Origin: Actinomycetota bacterium
Lineage (GTDB): Bacteria > Actinomycetota > Acidimicrobiia > Acidimicrobiales > Ilumatobacteraceae
Reading direction: 5' to 3'
Assembly: GCA_005790505.1 (NCBI GenBank)
Contig: SXUP01000061.1
Location: 1 to 59,246, forward strand
Length of the DNA stretch: 59,246 nt
The notes under the pieces are model-generated. The model saw only the letters and a program-made list of their open reading frames with translations. It was not told the origin of the DNA and searched no databases. Every line of letters begins with the position of its first letter. The stretch's first letter is position 1. Of this stretch, positions 1 through 8,465 are shown in pieces. The translations under genes were made by a program, and so were the position numbers.

Positions 1-761
1 AATGCCGCTGAATTGCTTCTGCTTAAATCCCTCAACCCAAGATTTTGAAAATCAATCCGATGATCAATACCGCGAATCCAGGCAGGACGATCACACATCT
101 CTAATGCCCTGTCTGCCGTTGTAATGACGATAGCCGCCACACCGTCTGCCATCGCTGGACAATCGTGAGCACGTAAAGGATTCGCCGTCATCGGCTCGTC
201 CAACAAATCATCCACTTCGCGATATCCATAGGTCAATACGTTGGGATTATCGGACGCATCTCGCAAACTGCGCGACACAGCCTCGGCCATTTGTCGTTCG
301 GTTACTGTTCCAGCCTCAATGGCGGCACGCGCACCGATAGCCTCAAGAGCTCGGAATCCGGGCCACAACGGAGCAACGACATACGGATCGAGTTGCAACG
401 TCAGCGCCCGATTCATGTCACCAGCCGATGATTTTCCGTTGCCAAATACAAGCGCGGTGTCGGCTTCTCCGGTTTGAATCTTAATCCATGCCTCGTAAAG
501 AGCCCACGCTCCATCCATTTCGACATGGCTTTCTATAATTGGTGGCCATGCCCCCAGCGCATCAACTGCAGAAACAAAACTAAACGGTTGACCTGTTAGG
601 TAGTCACAACTTCCATGACACCAAAAATCAATGTCACTGCGTTCTGCATTGACGCGTTTGAGTATTTCATGTATCACAGGCACGATCATTTCGACTGGTG
701 TCTGCGATGTCGCAGCCGTATTTTGGCCCTCCACAAATGCAACGATTGCGACATCACGCAT
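1..761 (-). CDS. Thiolase-superfamily lipid-transfer-type protein (Ltp-like), C-terminus cut off by window edge
   Basis: The first 253 residues of a thiolase-fold protein are visible; the 3' end lies beyond base 1. The start ATG (759-761) overlaps the stop of the upstream OB-fold gene in a TAATG arrangement, so the two are translationally coupled. The protein begins with MRDVAIVAFVEG, has the N-terminal thiolase pattern, a GNGKSSAGD stretch where thiolases carry the nucleophile loop, and no obvious catalytic Cys in the usual context. That fits the SCP2-thiolase/Ltp branch, whose studied members (Ltp2) are retro-aldolases working with a DUF35 partner, not Claisen thiolases. Two OB-fold genes directly upstream support an aldolase-complex reading. 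The substrate is unknown. Family call is firm; aldolase function is inferred. Confidence 0.75.
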   Translation of the reverse strand, partial: MRDVAIVAFVEGQNTAATSQTPVEMIVPVIHEILKRVNAERSDIDFWCHGSCDYLTGQPFSFVSAVDALGAWPPIIESHVEMDGAWALYEAWIKIQTGEADTALVFGNGKSSAGDMNRALTLQLDPYVVAPLWPGFRALEAIGARAAIEAGTVTERQMAEAVSRSLRDASDNPNVLTYGYREVDDLLDEPMTANPLRAHDCPAMADGVAAIVITTADRALEMCDRPAWIRGIDHRIDFQNLGLRDLSRSNSAA

Positions 762-1252
762 TACAGGTGCCTCGCATAGATGTCAAAGTCGGCATCCGGC
801 TCACCCGTTGGTTTGTAATACATAATGTTTTCCAGCGACGGAATCCACTGTGATTTTTCTTTCCAGACGGGCTCGACACGCATCCCCATCCGCACGTCAG
901 TGGCCTGGCATTCTTGGATTAGATGCTGCATGCCGATATCAGCACCATCAAGAAGAATCGTTGCCGCAACATAGGGAATCTTGATCGTCTGCCCTAGAAA
1001 TGGAACATTCACAATGCAAAAAGTGGTGATGGTTCCGCGCGGTCCTACTTCTACTTCTTCGGCAAGCAGTACCCCACACCTCGGGCATATCCCGTTGCGT
1101 GGGGGAAAGTAAACGAGCTCACATCCTGGACAACGGCGACCCAATAATTTGCCGTTCTCTAGACCTCTCATGTAGCCAACCGAACCTGGACCAGAGGACC
1201 ATGTGTAGTCAATGCCAATCGGCGTCCGAATGCGCAGAATGTCGTCAGCCAT
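761..1252 (-). CDS. Zn-ribbon OB-fold protein (DUF35), probable partner of the Ltp-like protein
   Basis: 163 residues if the ATG at 1252 (MADDIL) is used; an upstream in-frame start at 1270 is possible but deeper inside the preceding gene. The N-terminal helix/rubredoxin part carries the family motif RGLENGKLLGRRCPGC followed by CPRC about 21 residues on, giving a complete four-Cys zinc ribbon, then an OB-fold with the typical GTITTF strand. DUF35 proteins bind acyl-CoA substrates and dock to thiolase-fold aldolases or ketosynthases. It sits between a zinc-less OB-fold paralogue (8-bp overlap) and the Ltp-like gene (1-bp overlap), so all three are probably made together as one complex. The specific reaction cannot be read from sequence. 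Confidence 0.82.
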   Translation of the reverse strand: MADDILRIRTPIGIDYTWSSGPGSVGYMRGLENGKLLGRRCPGCELVYFPPRNGICPRCGVLLAEEVEVGPRGTITTFCIVNVPFLGQTIKIPYVAATILLDGADIGMQHLIQECQATDVRMGMRVEPVWKEKSQWIPSLENIMYYKPTGEPDADFDIYARHL

Positions 1253-1733
1253 CGCCAGGCTCCGCTTCAAAACACATGATTGCTGTTATTGACGGTGTTG
1301 GTTCGCTAGCCCACACTGCCCGCACCCGCATACCACTGGCCATATCGTTTTGGTTTGCAACACGAACTGCGTGCAACATCGGTGTGTCTGCTCCATCAAG
1401 CCGAATCAGTGCCCAAGCGAACGGCTGCTGCAATGTGTTGTCGGCAAATGGCTCTGGTTGCCAACTCCAAGTCAGAACCTCTCCAGCGTCACCAACCTGT
1501 ACCCAGTCGTCAAGCGACGAGCCAGTGACTGGATCGAATTCTGCGGGCGGAACATGAACAACGCCGTCAGATCCTCGGGTTCCTTCTATTTTTCTAACAG
1601 ACAATGATATTAAAAAACGACCCAATGTTGCTCCAACCGTGCGGTCGTAGGGATAAAACAGGCGAAGTGGGGCCATCAATGAGCCGTCCTCAGCCACTGT
1701 CGCTATTATCTGGCTAGGTACATCTGAAGACAC
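1245..1733 (-). CDS. OB-fold protein of the DUF35 type lacking the zinc-ribbon cysteines
   Basis: 162 residues, first gene of a leftward three-gene operon. The C-terminal half looks like a DUF35 OB-fold (GDAGEVLTWSW, then FAWALIRLDGADTPMLHAV, closely parallel to the downstream paralogue). The N-terminal half, where the zinc ribbon should be, reads VVHVPPAEFDPVTG and has no CxxC pairs. Such paired OB-fold proteins, one with and one without a ribbon, occur beside Ltp-type thiolases in actinobacteria; this one may form a heteromer with the 761-1252 product. Its start lies 24 bp from the inverted repeat at 1758-1780, so its promoter is probably controlled by that site. Confidence 0.7.
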   Translation of the reverse strand: MSSDVPSQIIATVAEDGSLMAPLRLFYPYDRTVGATLGRFLISLSVRKIEGTRGSDGVVHVPPAEFDPVTGSSLDDWVQVGDAGEVLTWSWQPEPFADNTLQQPFAWALIRLDGADTPMLHAVRVANQNDMASGMRVRAVWASEPTPSITAIMCFEAEPGDG

Positions 1734-1757
1734 GGAGTATTTTTTAGCACAAACGAA

Positions 1758-1780
1758 GTTTCTGACGGCGTGTCAGAAAC
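1758..1780. promoter_or_regulatory. Inverted-repeat operator, copy 1 (perfect 9-bp arms)
   Basis: Arms GTTTCTGAC and GTCAGAAAC match perfectly around a 5-bp centre (GGCGT). The site lies in the 89-bp divergent region between the OB-fold gene (start 1733) and the substrate-binding lipoprotein (start 1823). The size and symmetry suit a TetR-family dimer site. A TACATT hexamer at 1784-1789 could be a -10 element for the rightward transcript, which would place the operator over the -35 region. Five further copies occur in this window. Confidence 0.8.
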
Positions 1781-1822
1781 TGGTACATTTTAGTTTTCGT
1801 GAATAAAATCTGGGGAGGCATT

Positions 1823-3226
1823 ATGCGTAGGTTTTTTGTTTTTGTCGGAGCATGCACCTTGGTTGCAATCAGTGCGTGTTCAGCAAGTGGGTCAAGCGAC
1901 GGCTCTGACTCCAGTTCCCAAAGCGCCCCTGCCGCAACAACAGCCGACGATGGAGTTGATCTTGCCAAATTTGGCTCAATGGACAGTCCTTGTGGCAAGG
2001 GCACTGCAACAGTCGACCCAAGTCAAAATGGTGGTCCGACGCTCAAAGTCGTGGCAGCAACCGACAAAGGTTTCACCCTCACGCCAGGTCTTGACATTGA
2101 ACTTGAAGATGCAGCCAAAGGTTTTGTTGGTTGGTGCAATGAGCAAGGCGGAATCCAAGGCGTGCCACTCGAATTGATTGAAGTCGACGCTGCGTTATTC
2201 CAGGTTCCCGCCGCAATCGAAAAGATCTGCGCAAGTGCATTTGCAATGGTTGGTGGCGGACTGGTGTTTGATAATCAAGAGTTTCCTCGCTTCCATGATT
2301 GCAAAATGATCGACTTTGCCGCTTACACCGTGACGGCCGCAAAGTCTGGTTCAAACGGAAAAATTCAGCCCATCCCCAACCCCGCACAAATTAAGCCAAC
2401 AAGTTGGCTGTTGTACCTCAAAAAAAATAATGCCGAAGACATCAAAAAAACGGCGATTCTTACCGGCAACTTTGAAACGACACTGAATGTTGCCAAAGGT
2501 CTTCAAGAGACAATGGAAATTGTGGGAGGCTTTGACTCGATAGAAATCATCGAATACAACTCGGCGGGTGAGGCATCCTGGACCCCATTTGCCCAAAAAC
2601 TCAAAGACAAAGCAATCACGGCAATGTCTTTTGTCGGATCACCCACAGGAATTATTCCGTTGCTCAAGGCGATGGAAGAAATTGGCTACAAGCCCAACGT
2701 CATTTTCAATGACGGAAACTTTTATGATTCTTCACTTGAAAATCTTGGACCGATGTCCGACGGTCTCATTGCCCGAACCGTTTATTCACCGTTCGAAGAG
2801 AGCGATGAATTCCCTGCGATGAGTGATTTTTTGGCGATCATGAAGAAATATAATCCTGGAGGCAAGATTGCTGGTCTTGGATTGCAGTCATTTTCTGCCT
2901 ACCTAATGTTCGCTCAATCAGCCAATGAGTGCGTCAAAATCAACAATGGTGTTATTGAACGGGAGTGTGTGTTGGCTCAAGCCAAAAAAATCACATCTTG
3001 GAACGCTGGTGGATTACATACCGAGACGAATCCGAGCGCAGGTGATCCTCCTAAATGTGGGACGCTGATGCAATTGCAGGGCGGGAAGTGGACACGTCTA
3101 TTCCCGATACTAGGTAGCGACGACGATAACGGCAACGGCTGGCACTGCGATGAAAACGGAACTGTGACTCTAACTGGCATCTATGGGGACGCATCACCAG
3201 GCATTGACAAGAGTCGACCAAACTGA
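1823..3226 (+). CDS. ABC transporter substrate-binding lipoprotein, branched-chain amino acid type (LivK/Peripla_BP_6 class)
   Basis: 467 residues from the ATG at 1823, chosen because a GGGGAGG ribosome site lies at 1812-1818; a GTG 24 bases upstream is less likely. The signal peptide MRRFFVFVGACTLVAISAC ends in a lipobox (ISA-C19), followed by a Ser/Gly-rich linker, so the protein should be anchored to the outer face of the membrane. The mature part shows the type I periplasmic-binding fold pattern (VVAATDKGFTLTPG near the start, GWCNEQGGIQGVPLELI, KKTAILTGNFETT). Cys-containing extras near the C-terminus are typical of actinobacterial versions. It heads the importer operon and lies directly downstream of the 1758-1780 operator. 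The ligand is probably a carboxylate or steroid-like acid, judged only from context. Confidence 0.88.
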   Translation: MRRFFVFVGACTLVAISACSASGSSDGSDSSSQSAPAATTADDGVDLAKFGSMDSPCGKGTATVDPSQNGGPTLKVVAATDKGFTLTPGLDIELEDAAKGFVGWCNEQGGIQGVPLELIEVDAALFQVPAAIEKICASAFAMVGGGLVFDNQEFPRFHDCKMIDFAAYTVTAAKSGSNGKIQPIPNPAQIKPTSWLLYLKKNNAEDIKKTAILTGNFETTLNVAKGLQETMEIVGGFDSIEIIEYNSAGEASWTPFAQKLKDKAITAMSFVGSPTGIIPLLKAMEEIGYKPNVIFNDGNFYDSSLENLGPMSDGLIARTVYSPFEESDEFPAMSDFLAIMKKYNPGGKIAGLGLQSFSAYLMFAQSANECVKINNGVIERECVLAQAKKITSWNAGGLHTETNPSAGDPPKCGTLMQLQGGKWTRLFPILGSDDDNGNGWHCDENGTVTLTGIYGDASPGIDKSRPN

Positions 3227-3258
3227 ATTTATAGCGCGCGCTGGCGTCCAAGAAAAAC

Positions 3259-5526
3259 ATGCAACAACTTGTCGCCTACACAGTTATTGGCCTCACCACA
3301 GGTGCCATTTATGCACTTGCGTCTAGTGGACTCGTCGTCACATATGTGACATCTGGGGTATTCAATATCGCCCATGGCGCCATCGGAATGATTGCGGCAT
3401 TTAGTTATTGGCAAGTGCGATTTGATTGGGGATGGCCTGCACCGATAGCTCTCGTTGCAATATTGGGCATTCTTTGCCCGACTCTTGGTCTCGCCATTGA
3501 CCGAGTCGCTCTTCGCGGACTTGCCCAGGCAACCGAGGTCACGAGGCTCACAGCAACTGTTGCATTAATGGCGGCGTTTATCGGCACGGCGGCATGGATA
3601 TGGCCTCCGGAAAATCGTCAACCATTTCGGGGTTTCTTTGACGGCAACAACGTCAATATTTTTGGCGTCAATGTTGGATGGAACAAAATTATTGCACTCA
3701 TTGCAGCGATTATCGTCGCACTCGGCTTGCGAGTCTTGCTATACGGCACTCGTCTAGGAATACAAATGCGTGCTGTCGTCGACGACCGAAATTTAGCCGA
3801 ACTAAATGGCGCCCGCCCAAGTCGTATCGCAAGTGCATCGTGGGCGCTTGGCGCATCACTGGCTGGACTTGCCGGTATTTTGTTGGCTGCAGAGGTTCAA
3901 CTCAACATCGTTCCTCTCACGTTGCTCGTCATCAATGCCTACGCTGCCGCAATTTTTGGAAGGCTTAAAAGTTTGCCCCTTACTTTTATTGGAGCAATGG
4001 CTTTGGGTTTAACCGAGGCATATTTATTGTGGGGGCAGGGAGAATCATGGTTCCCCAAAACGGTGAGTGGCTTTTCTACTTCTGGTCTACGACAGGCGAC
4101 ACCGACTATTTTTCTTTTCATTTTGCTTTTACTGTTGCCCCAGGCAAAGTTGCGCGCTGGCGCCGCCCGACTGCGCGAACGCTCGGTAATTCCACAGTGG
4201 AACACCGCCATTTTAGGTGCAGTAGTTTTGGTCGTCAGCTCGATTGCCGTGACGGGAATGTTGACGCGCTCGAATACCATTTATTTGGTACAAGCGCTGA
4301 TCATGGCCCTTGCTGTTGTGAGCCTCGTTCCGCTCACTGGTTACGCGGGTTTAGTGTCACTCGCTCCACTCACATTTGCCGGCATTGGGGCTGTGCTTAT
4401 GTCAAAAATGCCGGGGGACGGAAATGTGCTCTCACTAATTGCTGTTGTGGCAATCGTTGCGTTGATTGGAGCACTCATTGCATTGCCAGCGTTACGGCTT
4501 GAGGGTATCTACTTGGCACTAGCTACGGGTGCGTTTGCATTGTTGGTTTCAATATTGGTCTTCAATCAAGGCAAAATTTTCTCCAACGGTGTCGCTGAAG
4601 TACCTCCCCTTCGCATACCAGGCGTCGATCTATCGCAGCCGCGACCCAAAGCGATTTTTTTGTCGATTGCTTTCGCCATTGTCGGCTTGGGGCTCGTCGC
4701 CCTGCGACGCAGTTCGTTGGGGCGTCGCTTAGTCGCAATGAAAGACTCACCACTCGCGGGTGCGACATTGGGAATGAACTTGGTCCGTACCAAGGTATTG
4801 GCATTTGCTATTAGTGCTGCAATTGCGTCTCTTGCAGGAGCCCTTGATGCTGGCAAAGTCGCACCAGACAACTACGTCTTTGATCGGAGTCTGCCAATTT
4901 TGCTGCTCGCAATTGTCGGAGGCATTGGCTCCATCGGTGGGGCGTTTTTTGGTGGCATGCTGCTCGGCTCCAACGCTGTTTTAGCCTCAATAGTCCCGTC
5001 ACTTTCCAAAGTCACACAAGTAATGCCGGGGCTCATTGGCCTCAGCATGGGTCGCAACCCCAACGGAGCATCACACCAAGTTGCCACTGCATTTCGCCCA
5101 GTCACACAGCACCCGCAATCACTCGTGATTGCGCTAGGTGGAGTGGGAGCGCTCTGGCTTTTGACCTTCTTGGACATCATTTCAAATTGGGGATTCTTTG
5201 CAGCACTCGTTGTATGGGGTTTGGGGATTGTCCCCAATCTCCCCGCTTTGGCAAACACAACTGGTCGCCCGCGCATGCTTTGTCTGTCTATTGCTGCTGC
5301 AGGAATAGGTCTCGCATCATTTTTTGATGACGTATTCGATGCCGCACCGACTGGTGGTCGCCTGTTGGCTGTCATTATTTTATTCGTGGCTGTTGGAAAT
5401 GCGATTCGTCGGGTACACACTCCAGCAAAACCGACAAACAAGTCATCGCCTGACTTGGTTGGACTGGTTGCTTTCACTGCCGAGGAATTATCGAAGTCTG
5501 ATCGCGACATCAAGGTGGTGCTATGA
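3259..5526 (+). CDS. Fused LivH-LivM branched-chain-type ABC permease with an extra C-terminal membrane segment
   Basis: 755 residues, about twice the length of a single Liv permease. The first part (about 1-300) is LivH-like: MQQLVAYTVIGLTTGAIYAL, FNIAHGAIGM and the coupling-loop pattern RAVVDDRNLAELNGARPSR. The second (about 320-620) is LivM-like: GYAGLVSLAPLTFAGIGA, LALATGAFAL and a second loop AMKDSPLAGATLGMN, ending with GGIGSIGGAFFGG. Residues after about 630 add several further hydrophobic helices and a charged tail not needed for a Liv permease. The single polypeptide would supply both membrane halves of the transporter. The stop overlaps the start of the LivG-like gene by 4 bp (ATGA). 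Confidence 0.88.
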   Translation: MQQLVAYTVIGLTTGAIYALASSGLVVTYVTSGVFNIAHGAIGMIAAFSYWQVRFDWGWPAPIALVAILGILCPTLGLAIDRVALRGLAQATEVTRLTATVALMAAFIGTAAWIWPPENRQPFRGFFDGNNVNIFGVNVGWNKIIALIAAIIVALGLRVLLYGTRLGIQMRAVVDDRNLAELNGARPSRIASASWALGASLAGLAGILLAAEVQLNIVPLTLLVINAYAAAIFGRLKSLPLTFIGAMALGLTEAYLLWGQGESWFPKTVSGFSTSGLRQATPTIFLFILLLLLPQAKLRAGAARLRERSVIPQWNTAILGAVVLVVSSIAVTGMLTRSNTIYLVQALIMALAVVSLVPLTGYAGLVSLAPLTFAGIGAVLMSKMPGDGNVLSLIAVVAIVALIGALIALPALRLEGIYLALATGAFALLVSILVFNQGKIFSNGVAEVPPLRIPGVDLSQPRPKAIFLSIAFAIVGLGLVALRRSSLGRRLVAMKDSPLAGATLGMNLVRTKVLAFAISAAIASLAGALDAGKVAPDNYVFDRSLPILLLAIVGGIGSIGGAFFGGMLLGSNAVLASIVPSLSKVTQVMPGLIGLSMGRNPNGASHQVATAFRPVTQHPQSLVIALGGVGALWLLTFLDIISNWGFFAALVVWGLGIVPNLPALANTTGRPRMLCLSIAAAGIGLASFFDDVFDAAPTGGRLLAVIILFVAVGNAIRRVHTPAKPTNKSSPDLVGLVAFTAEELSKSDRDIKVVL

Positions 5527-6236
5527 CGGCCCTTCTCGAAGTTCGGAGTGTTGCTGTTCGCTTTGGAGGCGTGATGGCTTTGTCGGGAGTCAATTTAGAT
5601 GTTCAAGAAGGCACTATTACGGGGCTCATTGGACCAAACGGTGCCGGGAAAACTACGCTCTTCAACGTAATCTGCGGAATCCGTCAGCCGACAAGTGGTG
5701 TCATTCTGTTCGACGACAAAGAAATCAATCGGATTCCAACGCAAAAACGTAGTTCTCTCGGAATTGGGCGGACGTTTCAGAGACTGGAACTGTTTACTAC
5801 CCTGTCGGTGTTTGACAATGTCCTCGTTGCAGCAGAACTTGCTGGAGTTGATAATCCTCATGAAGTAGCCAAGGAGCAACTCTTGCTTCTTGGTCTTTCC
5901 AACCTCGCCAGCACAATTGCTGGGGAATTGCCCACTGGATCGGCTCGCCTATTGGAGGTTGCACGAGCCCTCGCTGGTCATCCTCGTTTGTTGTTGCTGG
6001 ACGAGCCCGCATCTGGGCTTGATGATGCCGAAACTCAACAACTCGCTCAACTTTTACGTAGGTTGAAATCACTCAGCATTACTGTTTTGCTAGTTGAACA
6101 CGATATGAGTTTGATTATGAGTGTGTGTGATCAGATTCATGTTCTGAATCTCGGGAGCGTCATTGCAAGTGGAACTACCGATCAAATTCAACATAACCCC
6201 GATGTGATTGATGCCTATCTCGGAGCAGCAAGATGA
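5523..6236 (+). CDS. ABC transporter ATP-binding protein, LivG type
   Basis: 237 residues. Walker A is GPNGAGKTT (about 38-46) and Walker B is LLLLDEP with the D-loop SGLDD after it. The signature reads LPTGSARLLE in place of LSGGQ, a variant commonly seen in LivG subunits of actinobacteria. It energises import through the fused permease encoded just upstream, with which it overlaps by 4 bp; the next gene (LivF type) also overlaps by 4 bp. The pair LivG/LivF forms the ATPase heterodimer. The family is certain; the substrate is not. Confidence 0.93.
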   Translation: MTALLEVRSVAVRFGGVMALSGVNLDVQEGTITGLIGPNGAGKTTLFNVICGIRQPTSGVILFDDKEINRIPTQKRSSLGIGRTFQRLELFTTLSVFDNVLVAAELAGVDNPHEVAKEQLLLLGLSNLASTIAGELPTGSARLLEVARALAGHPRLLLLDEPASGLDDAETQQLAQLLRRLKSLSITVLLVEHDMSLIMSVCDQIHVLNLGSVIASGTTDQIQHNPDVIDAYLGAAR

Positions 6237-6961
6237 CGGCCTCGCGAAATGTGATTCTTGAACTCAGAAATGTCAGTGCCAGTTATGACGCCATCTCGGT
6301 GCTTCATGATGTCAACATCACGGTGCATGGTGGAGAAGTTGTAGCACTGCTCGGGCCAAATGGTGCCGGCAAGAGTACGGTGCTAAAAATTGCCAGCGCG
6401 CTACTGCGACCTACACAAGGTTCAATCAGAGTTGCCAACCATGATCTAACCGGGGCACCCGCCAGCGAACTTGCCAGACTTGGGGTTTGCACTATTCCTG
6501 AGGGTCGCGGGATCTTTCCGAACCTTTCCGTTTATGAAAACCTCCAAATGGCGGTCAAAAAAGGGCTCACTATCTCTGTTATTGAAGAGCGAGCCTTTGC
6601 GCGCTTCCCGATGTTGGCCGAGCGTCGTAGTCAACTCGCTGGCACCCTCTCTGGTGGTCAGCAACAAATGCTTTCTCTGGCTCGCGGTTTGGCAACAGAT
6701 CCGGTGCTACTGATGTTGGATGAGATGTCAATGGGACTAGCCCCACTTGTTGTGGCTGACCTCTACGAACAGGTGCAGACAATCGCCGCTGAAGGCGTGT
6801 CGGTATTGGTCGTCGAACAATTTGCCCGCACAGTGCTCGGAATCGCCGACACCGCCGTCTTGATGTCCCATGGTCGCGTCCGTTTTGCCGGCAATGCCAG
6901 CGAAGTGGATGAGGCAACTCTTTCTGGGGCTTACCTTGGTACCCAAGAGACACTAAATTAA
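6233..6961 (+). CDS. ABC transporter ATP-binding protein, LivF type
   Basis: 242 residues. Walker A GPNGAGKST, canonical signature LSGGQQQ, Walker B LLMLDEM followed by SMGLAP, the LivF hallmark. PEGRGIFPNLSVYENL is also the usual LivF Q-loop region. It completes a LivK-HM-G-F importer. The start overlaps the previous gene by 4 bp and a small membrane protein follows after 27 bp, so the whole 1823-7345 block is probably one transcript starting near the 1758-1780 operator. Confidence 0.93.
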   Translation: MTASRNVILELRNVSASYDAISVLHDVNITVHGGEVVALLGPNGAGKSTVLKIASALLRPTQGSIRVANHDLTGAPASELARLGVCTIPEGRGIFPNLSVYENLQMAVKKGLTISVIEERAFARFPMLAERRSQLAGTLSGGQQQMLSLARGLATDPVLLMLDEMSMGLAPLVVADLYEQVQTIAAEGVSVLVVEQFARTVLGIADTAVLMSHGRVRFAGNASEVDEATLSGAYLGTQETLN

Positions 6962-6988
6962 ATTCCAAGCAATAGATCAGGAGTCCAG

Positions 6989-7345
6989 ATGAACGAAGAA
7001 CGAATCAATCAATTCACCGAAGAGATCGCCGGACTTAAATTGCGCGGTGCAAAAGGTGACAGTGAACGGTGGCTACTGCTTGCTGGATCCATCATGCTGG
7101 TTGCAGGAGTTGGACTCGGAGTTGTTGGCGGAGTTACCGCCAGCGGTACCAGCAACACTGCAGATCAAGTCGCCGCAATTGCTACAGGGAGTCTGATCGG
7201 ACTCGTACTTGTAATCGCCGGCACGGCTTTGTTTTTGCGATATTCAATGGGACGATTTATCCGTTTTTGGATGGTTCGATTTGTACATGAAAACCGCACC
7301 GAAACAGACCGCCTAATTGAGGCAATCGAAAAATCACACAAGTAA
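6989..7345 (+). CDS. Small two-helix membrane protein of unknown function
   Basis: 118 residues with a good AGGAG ribosome site at 6979-6983. Two hydrophobic helices are visible (about 29-51 and 61-83), with a charged N-terminus and a basic/acidic C-terminal tail that should lie in the cytoplasm. I do not recognise a named family. Its position 27 bp behind the LivF-like gene in the importer operon suggests an accessory role in transport or membrane organisation, but nothing in the sequence shows it. It meets the convergent LLM gene after only 4 bp. Confidence 0.7.
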   Translation: MNEERINQFTEEIAGLKLRGAKGDSERWLLLAGSIMLVAGVGLGVVGGVTASGTSNTADQVAAIATGSLIGLVLVIAGTALFLRYSMGRFIRFWMVRFVHENRTETDRLIEAIEKSHK

Positions 7346-7349
7346 AAAA

Positions 7350-8378
7350 TCAGCCAAAAACCAACTCCGCCATCGTGCGTAGTGTCTCGGGGTTACCTCC
7401 CAGCACGATCGTCGTTACACGACTGTCCTTCCATGCCTCGAGATCGTGTTTGATCTTTGCTTTTGAGCCGACCAAGCAAATTTCATCGATCATCTCATTA
7501 GGAACAGATGCGATGGCTTCTGGTTGTTTGCCGTTCAAGAACAACTCTTGAATTTTGTCCACGGCTTGTTCGTATCCCAATCGCCGAAAGACATCAGCAT
7601 GAAAGTTCATCTCCTGAGCCCCCATCCCACCGACGTACAACGCCATAGTGGGTCGAATCGCGTCATAGGCTTTGTTGATGTCGTCATTGATACTGACATT
7701 TACAGTCGGCAATATCTCAAACTTGTCAGGCGAGGTGCGTGCACCTTGTCGTGACCAACCTTCTTTGAGGCTCGCGAGATACAACTCCTCATGGCGTGGG
7801 GCATAGAAAATTGGAAACCATCCGTCAGCAATTTCTGCGGCAAGTGCAACATTTTTGGGACCTTCGGCACCGATAAAAATTGGCAGGTCTTTGCGCACGG
7901 GGTGTGTCATGACATTGAGTGCTTTGCCTAGATCCATTCCACCGATGGCAGGAATCGGATACTCGGGGCCTGAATGAGTGAGACGCTCCTCGCGCGCCAA
8001 AATTTTGCGGATGATCTCCACATATTCGCGTGTTCTGGCGAGTGGCTTGTTGAAGCGTTGCCCGTACCAACCCTCGACAACTTGTGGACCGCTTACTCCA
8101 AGACCCAGACAAAAGCGACCGCTTGACAAGTGATCCATTGTGATTGCAGCCATCGCAGTTGCAGTTGGCGTACGAGCAGAAATTTGGGCGATATTTGTTC
8201 CAAGCCGAATCTTGGAGGTTTGTGATCCCCACCATGCAAGCGGTGAGATGGCATCACTCCCCCATGACTCGGCAGTGAAAGCAGAGTCATATCCAAGTGA
8301 CTCGACCATTTGAATTGTTTCAGGTATTCCATGGGGCATAGACCGTCCCCAGTAACCAATGTGCCAACCAAGTTTCAT
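7350..8378 (-). CDS. LLM-class (luciferase-like, F420- or flavin-dependent) oxidoreductase
   Basis: 342 residues from the ATG at 8378 (MKLGWHIGYWG); longer in-frame extensions have no family match and reach into the divergent gene's leader. The TIM-barrel pattern of the family is clear: ESLGYDSAFTAESWGSDAISPLAWW, LGTNIAQISARTPTATAM and GLGVSGPQVVEGWYG. Actinobacterial members of this branch usually use F420. The gene is divergent from the ACAD pair that starts at 8466, 87 bp away, suggesting joint expression. No copy of the window's inverted repeat lies in that gap. Substrate unknown. Confidence 0.85.
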   Translation of the reverse strand: MKLGWHIGYWGRSMPHGIPETIQMVESLGYDSAFTAESWGSDAISPLAWWGSQTSKIRLGTNIAQISARTPTATAMAAITMDHLSSGRFCLGLGVSGPQVVEGWYGQRFNKPLARTREYVEIIRKILAREERLTHSGPEYPIPAIGGMDLGKALNVMTHPVRKDLPIFIGAEGPKNVALAAEIADGWFPIFYAPRHEELYLASLKEGWSRQGARTSPDKFEILPTVNVSINDDINKAYDAIRPTMALYVGGMGAQEMNFHADVFRRLGYEQAVDKIQELFLNGKQPEAIASVPNEMIDEICLVGSKAKIKHDLEAWKDSRVTTIVLGGNPETLRTMAELVFG

Positions 8379-8465
8379 GGACAAATCGTAGTTCCAGCCT
8401 TCAACAGTTCTGCAATCGTCCACTACCCTTGGCAATGTCACGTTCAACTCACGCAAGGGACACCG

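Noticed and set aside
4872-5513. 213-codon open frame on the minus strand opposite the permease gene
   Set aside because: It is rich in Ser/Pro/Ala as expected of the shadow of a hydrophobic gene, and the permease frame has clear family motifs.
8379-8465. Possible operator in the divergent gap between the LLM and ACAD genes
   Set aside because: I searched this 87-bp gap and saw no TCTGAC...GTCAGA arrangement.
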